Positions 60,867 to 64,000 of a DNA stretch of 64,000 bases are shown here, in pieces. The notes under the pieces were generated by a model. It saw only the letters and a list, made by a program, of their open reading frames with translations. It did not search any database and was not told the origin of the DNA. The position numbers were made by a program, and so were the translations under genes. The DNA is from an uncultured Lachnospiraceae bacterium (GTDB lineage Bacteria > Bacillota > Clostridia > Lachnospirales > Lachnospiraceae). The DNA lies in NCBI GenBank assembly GCA_959022495.1, contig CAUEYX010000005.1, positions 127,753-191,752 on the forward strand, written 5' to 3'. Within the stretch, counting starts at the first letter, position 1. Each line of letters begins with the position of its first letter.

Positions 60867-62177
60867 ATGACTTACGGTATTTATCAGCTTCTTTGGATCT
60901 TTTTTATCTATTCTTTTATCGGCTGGTGCGGTGAAGCGGCAATGGCGGCGGCGCGCCGGCACCAGTTCGTGAACAGGGGATTCGTAAGCGGTCCCCTGTG
61001 TCCGGTGTACGGCGCCGGCGCCGTGGCTGTGGCAGCCTTTCTCCCGGAACTGGAAGACAGGCTTTTCTTCTTGTTCCTGGGAGGAATGATTGTGACCACG
61101 TTTGTGGAGTACATGACAGGCCGTGTTATGGAGCTGATTTTCCATAAGAAGTGGTGGGATTACTCCGACCAGAAGTTCCATCTGGACGGGTATGTCTGCC
61201 TGAAGAACTCCGCTATATGGGGGATCTGTTCTGTGCTGATGATCTGCGTATTTGACCCCCTTTTCTGCCGGGCCGCGGCCTTGATCCCACGTCTTCTGGG
61301 GGAAATCCTGCTCTGGGTGTTCAGTGTTCTGCTCGGAATTGACACAGTGGGATCGGGTATCGCGGTACTTGGCCTGAAGAAGAAGCAGGGAAGGATCAGC
61401 CAGATTACAGAAGGGCTCCAGAGGACTTCTAAAATACTGGAAAATGCCCTGACAAGCCGCATTCAGAGCCGTATGTTCAAAGCATTCCCCAATATTCAGG
61501 GAGTGGAAAGCAGATCCGCGGGCGCCGCGGAGGAGGAGCGTTTTGCTCTAGGATGCGGATTTTTCAAACTGGCAGGGCTTTTTATCATAGGGGCATTTCT
61601 CGGCGATGTTGTGGAAACCATTTTCTGCCTTGCGACTACGGGAAGGCTGATGAGCAGGAGCAGCCTGGTGTTGGGCCCATTCAGCATTGTGTGGGGACTG
61701 GCGTGCGCGATGCTGACCTGGATCTTGTACCGTTATAAGGACCGGAGCGACCGCTTTATTTTCGTGTTCGGAACAGTCCTTGGCGGAGCTTATGAGTATG
61801 TATGCAGTGTGTTCACGGAAGCCGCGTTCGGGACGGTGTTCTGGGATTACAGCGGCCTTCCGTTTAATCTGGGCGGCAGGATCAATCTTCTCTACTGTTT
61901 CTTCTGGGGGATTGCCGCTGTTGTGTGGATGAAGGGCGTTTATCCGGTTCTGTCCGGCTGGATTGAAAAACTGCCGGCGCGTGCCGGAAAAATTGTGTGC
62001 ACAATGCTGCTCATTGTGCTCGCCGCGGATATGCTGGTCTCAGCGCTGGCTCTGGCCAGGTATTCCGAACGGCAGGCAGGAATTCAGGGTGAAACTGAGA
62101 TAGAAGAACTGCTGGATGAATATTTCCCGGACAGCTTTATTGAAAGCAGATATGAGAATCTAAAGCTGACGGACTGA
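60867..62177 (+). CDS. CmpB-family membrane protein, duplicated domain
   Basis: The 436-residue protein contains the CmpB signature twice. The first half has FFIYSFIGWCGEAA, NRGFVSGPLCPVYGAGAV and WWDYSDQKFHLDGYVCL. The second has GAFLGDVVETIFC, SSLVLGPFSIVWGLACAM and FWDYSGLPFNLGGRINLLYC. So it is an internal tandem duplication with about eleven helices in total. The 56331 protein has one copy plus a coiled coil. Function is unknown; envelope or stress roles are possible from its place after the O2 reductase. Confidence 0.82.
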   Translation: MTYGIYQLLWIFFIYSFIGWCGEAAMAAARRHQFVNRGFVSGPLCPVYGAGAVAVAAFLPELEDRLFFLFLGGMIVTTFVEYMTGRVMELIFHKKWWDYSDQKFHLDGYVCLKNSAIWGICSVLMICVFDPLFCRAAALIPRLLGEILLWVFSVLLGIDTVGSGIAVLGLKKKQGRISQITEGLQRTSKILENALTSRIQSRMFKAFPNIQGVESRSAGAAEEERFALGCGFFKLAGLFIIGAFLGDVVETIFCLATTGRLMSRSSLVLGPFSIVWGLACAMLTWILYRYKDRSDRFIFVFGTVLGGAYEYVCSVFTEAAFGTVFWDYSGLPFNLGGRINLLYCFFWGIAAVVWMKGVYPVLSGWIEKLPARAGKIVCTMLLIVLAADMLVSALALARYSERQAGIQGETEIEELLDEYFPDSFIESRYENLKLTD

Positions 62178-62325
62178 GGGGATGGGATAATCTTCATTCC
62201 GAAACAACAGCAGTAAAAGACCATTAGGGCAGCAGCACAAAACGGAGAAACGGATTCCCCAATATGTGACAAAAAATGTGGAAAGTCATACTAAGAAACG
62301 CACGGAAAGAAGATATAGAAAAATC

Positions 62326-62354
62326 TTGCATTTCTGATACAGATATGATAGAAT
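62326..62354 (+). promoter_or_regulatory. tRNA promoter
   Basis: TTGCAT (62326-62331), 17 bp, TAGAAT (62349-62354), 22 bp upstream of the tRNA. The remaining bases of 62178-62325 and 62447-62534 show no further gene; a TGTTATACT extended -10 near 62499-62504 may serve the DUF624 gene. Confidence 0.65.
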
Positions 62355-62375
62355 ATCACTCGTGTCAGAGATGAC

Positions 62376-62446
62376 GCGGGTGTAGTTCAATGGTAGAACA
62401 CCAGCCTTCCAAGCTGGATACGTGGGTTCGATTCCCATCACCCGCT
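62376..62446 (+). tRNA. tRNA-Gly (anticodon UCC)
   Basis: The acceptor stem GCGGGTG/CACCCGC, D arm TTCAATGGTAGAA, anticodon arm CCAGCCTTCCAAGCTGG with anticodon TCC, and T arm GTGGGTTCGATTCCCAT are all present in 71 nt. The discriminator base is T and CCA is not encoded. A T run follows directly as terminator. Confidence 0.96.
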
Positions 62447-62534
62447 TTTTTTGTTATCTAAAATTAGAGAATATGTGCTGATTCGGGGAAGATGTGTTAT
62501 ACTGTAAAAAACTTAAGAAAAGCGGGAGACAGAT

Positions 62535-63188
62535 ATGAGATTTAATTGGACAGACAATGTTGTAATGCGTGGGATTGGCAAAATAGGTGATATGATATGC
62601 CTGAATGTAATGTGGCTGATATGCTGTATACCGATTGTTACGATCGGGGCGTCGACCACGGCACTATATACGGTGATGCTGCGGCTGGTGAAGAACGAGG
62701 AAGGGTATATTTTCCGGGGGTTTTTCAAGGCTTTTAAATCAAATTTTAAGCAGAGTACCATAATCTGGCTGATTATTCTGATACTGGGAATTGTCTGGAC
62801 CATTGATTTCCGGGTGGCCGGGCTGCTGCCGGGGACGGCCGGAGTTGTTTTAAGCGCGATATTCCTGACACTGGGATTCCTTCTCCTTTCGGTAACAATT
62901 TACATATTTCCGCTGACTGCGAGGTATGAGAACGGGATTAAGGCAACGTTTAAAAACGCGCTGATCCTGACGGCGGCAAAACTGCCTTACACGCTGCTGA
63001 TGGCGGCAGTGACCATTGTGGCAGTAATCGCGTCCCTCTGGAGTACGTTTACATTGATGTTCTCTCTGCCGCTGTGGCTGATGATAGGGGGATCACTCAT
63101 TGCATGGGTGAATTCATACATATTGAGAAAAGTGTTTGTGATATTTGAAGGTGAGGAGAGTACAGCAGAGGAGGAGAGCGGGAAATGA
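62535..63188 (+). CDS. DUF624 (YesL-like) membrane protein
   Basis: The 217-residue protein has five or six helices and the DUF624 pattern: a start MICLNVMWLICCIPIVTIGASTTALY, then KNEEGYIFRGFFKAFKSNFKQ. YesL homologues usually sit beside carbohydrate transporters and have unknown function. It overlaps xpt by 4 bp, so the two are co-translated, an unusual partner for a purine-salvage gene. Confidence 0.87.
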   Translation: MRFNWTDNVVMRGIGKIGDMICLNVMWLICCIPIVTIGASTTALYTVMLRLVKNEEGYIFRGFFKAFKSNFKQSTIIWLIILILGIVWTIDFRVAGLLPGTAGVVLSAIFLTLGFLLLSVTIYIFPLTARYENGIKATFKNALILTAAKLPYTLLMAAVTIVAVIASLWSTFTLMFSLPLWLMIGGSLIAWVNSYILRKVFVIFEGEESTAEEESGK

Positions 63189-63847
63189 ATTTTCTGGAAG
63201 AGCGCATTGTGAAAGACGGAGTAGTAAAAGAAGGGAATGTTCTTAAGGTCGACAGCTTTTTGAACCATCAGATGGATATAAAGCTGCTGGATCAGATGGG
63301 CGCGGAGTTCAAACGGAGATTTGCGGGAAAGCCGATCAATAAGATCCTTACGATTGAGGCTTCGGGCATTGGCATTGCCTGTGTGGCAGCACAGCATTTT
63401 GATGTGCCGGTTGTGTTTGCCAAGAAGTCCCAGAGCATTAACCTGGACGGAGATATGTATGTGGCGGAGGTGGAGTCCTTTACCCATAAATGTAAAAACC
63501 ATGTCATTGTGGCGCAGAAGTTCCTGACACCGGATGACCATGTGCTTATCATCGATGACTTTCTGGCTAACGGCTGCGCTCTTCAGGGACTGATCCAGAT
63601 TGTACAGTCGTCCGGGGCGACTGTGGAGGGGATCGGCATCGCCATAGAGAAAGGATTCCAGTCTGGGGGACGGATGATCCGGAATCTTGGATTTCAGCTG
63701 GAATCCCTGGCCATTGTGGATGGAATGGACGCGGCAGCAGGGACGATTCAGTTCCGGGCTCAGGAACCGGCAGGAGCGGAAGGAGAGGGCGCGGCGGATG
63801 CAGCCGGAGACGGCGGAAACATATGCAGAAGTTCCACATTAGATTAA
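63185..63847 (+). CDS. xpt: xanthine phosphoribosyltransferase
   Basis: The 220-residue enzyme salvages xanthine to XMP with PRPP. It shows NHQMDIKLLDQMG, TIEASGIGIACVAAQ, VFAKKSQSINL and the PRPP motif HVLIIDDFLANGCALQG. The length exceeds the usual 190-195 residues because of a Gly/Ala/Glu-rich tail after residue 195 (EPAGAEGEGAADAAGDGG), which may be a late addition from a lost stop. GGAGAGCGGGAA precedes the ATG. No purine riboswitch is visible upstream; the DUF624 gene occupies that space. Confidence 0.92.
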   Translation: MNFLEERIVKDGVVKEGNVLKVDSFLNHQMDIKLLDQMGAEFKRRFAGKPINKILTIEASGIGIACVAAQHFDVPVVFAKKSQSINLDGDMYVAEVESFTHKCKNHVIVAQKFLTPDDHVLIIDDFLANGCALQGLIQIVQSSGATVEGIGIAIEKGFQSGGRMIRNLGFQLESLAIVDGMDAAAGTIQFRAQEPAGAEGEGAADAAGDGGNICRSSTLD

Positions 63848-64000
63848 AGGGGGAAATCTGGATTTGTGGGGGGAGACGACTTTGAAAGAATGAGTCCGAA
63901 AACAGTAAGGTTTTCGAGATCGTATTCGTAGAGAGGGGCGGGGCAGATCAGGTTCCGTTCCATGATTTGGGAAAGATCTAAAAGGAAGGACACACGGCTA
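63844..64000 (-). CDS. possible 3' end of a minus-strand gene
   Basis: From the window edge a minus-strand frame stays open for 51 codons to a TAA at 63844-63846, with protein-like sequence including QIMERNLICPAPLYEYDLE. Its stop overlaps the xpt stop. It could be the C-terminus of a convergent gene or chance; no family is recognised and no terminator separates the two. Confidence 0.3.
   Translation of the reverse strand, partial: SRVSFLLDLSQIMERNLICPAPLYEYDLENLTVFGLILSKSSPPTNPDFPL

Noticed and set aside
62178..62535. purine riboswitch upstream of xpt
   Set aside because: xpt is directly preceded by the DUF624 gene and the intergenic DNA before that holds only a tRNA and promoter elements; no purine aptamer core is visible.
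1..64000. CRISPR array or phage module
   Set aside because: No regularly spaced repeats, cas genes, integrase or phage structural genes were found on either strand.

Overview
The window looks like a chromosomal segment of an anaerobic, gut-type Firmicute, most likely a Lachnospiraceae / Clostridium cluster XIVa member. The basis is the gene content and order (cvfB, small ORF, dnaE, pfkA, murI, DUF1934; coaX remnant, dusB, greA, lysS; a class F flavodiiron protein; CmpB-type membrane proteins), the clean AGGAGG ribosome-binding sites and the TTGACA/TATAAT promoters. This assignment is inference; no 16S gene is present.

Region 1 (1-20400) is mostly housekeeping. It holds a partial HisC/CobD-type aminotransferase and a DegV protein on the minus strand, an alkyltransferase-like repair protein, an aldo-keto reductase, a MATE exporter, a large EndoQ-UvrD fusion, cvfB, dnaE, pfkA, murI, DUF1934, a cardiolipin synthase, a secreted trigger-factor-like lipoprotein and an aldose-epimerase-like protein.

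Region 2 (19789-25265) is a compact cluster under a divergent TetR regulator: SCP2 protein, alpha/beta hydrolase, stand-alone condensation-type acyltransferase, acyl carrier protein and AMP-dependent acyl ligase. It looks like a small dissociated NRPS-like or lipid-acylation pathway. Two copies of a near-palindrome sit on its promoter.

Region 3 (25395-29260) holds an internally deleted coaX remnant followed by dusB, greA and lysS; LysS carries a C-terminal Trbp111-like domain.

Region 4 (about 29260-50532) is an accessory region with AT-rich stretches: a 13-bp duplication of the lysS end, a GNAT gene, decayed ORFs and hairpins, then an XRE regulator divergent from a surface-glycan cluster. 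The cluster promoter lies between two ACCCG-N4-CGGGT palindromes. It encodes an initiating sugar transferase, five further glycosyltransferases, LicD, a flippase, a frameshifted polymerase, an acetyltransferase and a CpsB(truncated)-CpsC-CpsD system. Embedded in it is a less AT-rich block encoding a secreted phosphodiester glycosidase, an Lgt-like membrane protein and a large surface protein. The two surface proteins share a C-terminal Tyr-rich cell-wall-binding-like module. Together with LicD this suggests a phosphodiester-decorated glycan and proteins that bind and edit it.

Region 5 (50607-64000) returns to core functions: WYL regulator, a 33-aa ORF, CIRCE-controlled lon, a CbpA-like DnaJ, rpiB, two CmpB-family membrane proteins flanking nth and a class F flavodiiron NADH:O2 reductase behind a terminator-like leader, tRNA-Gly(UCC), a DUF624 protein and xpt.
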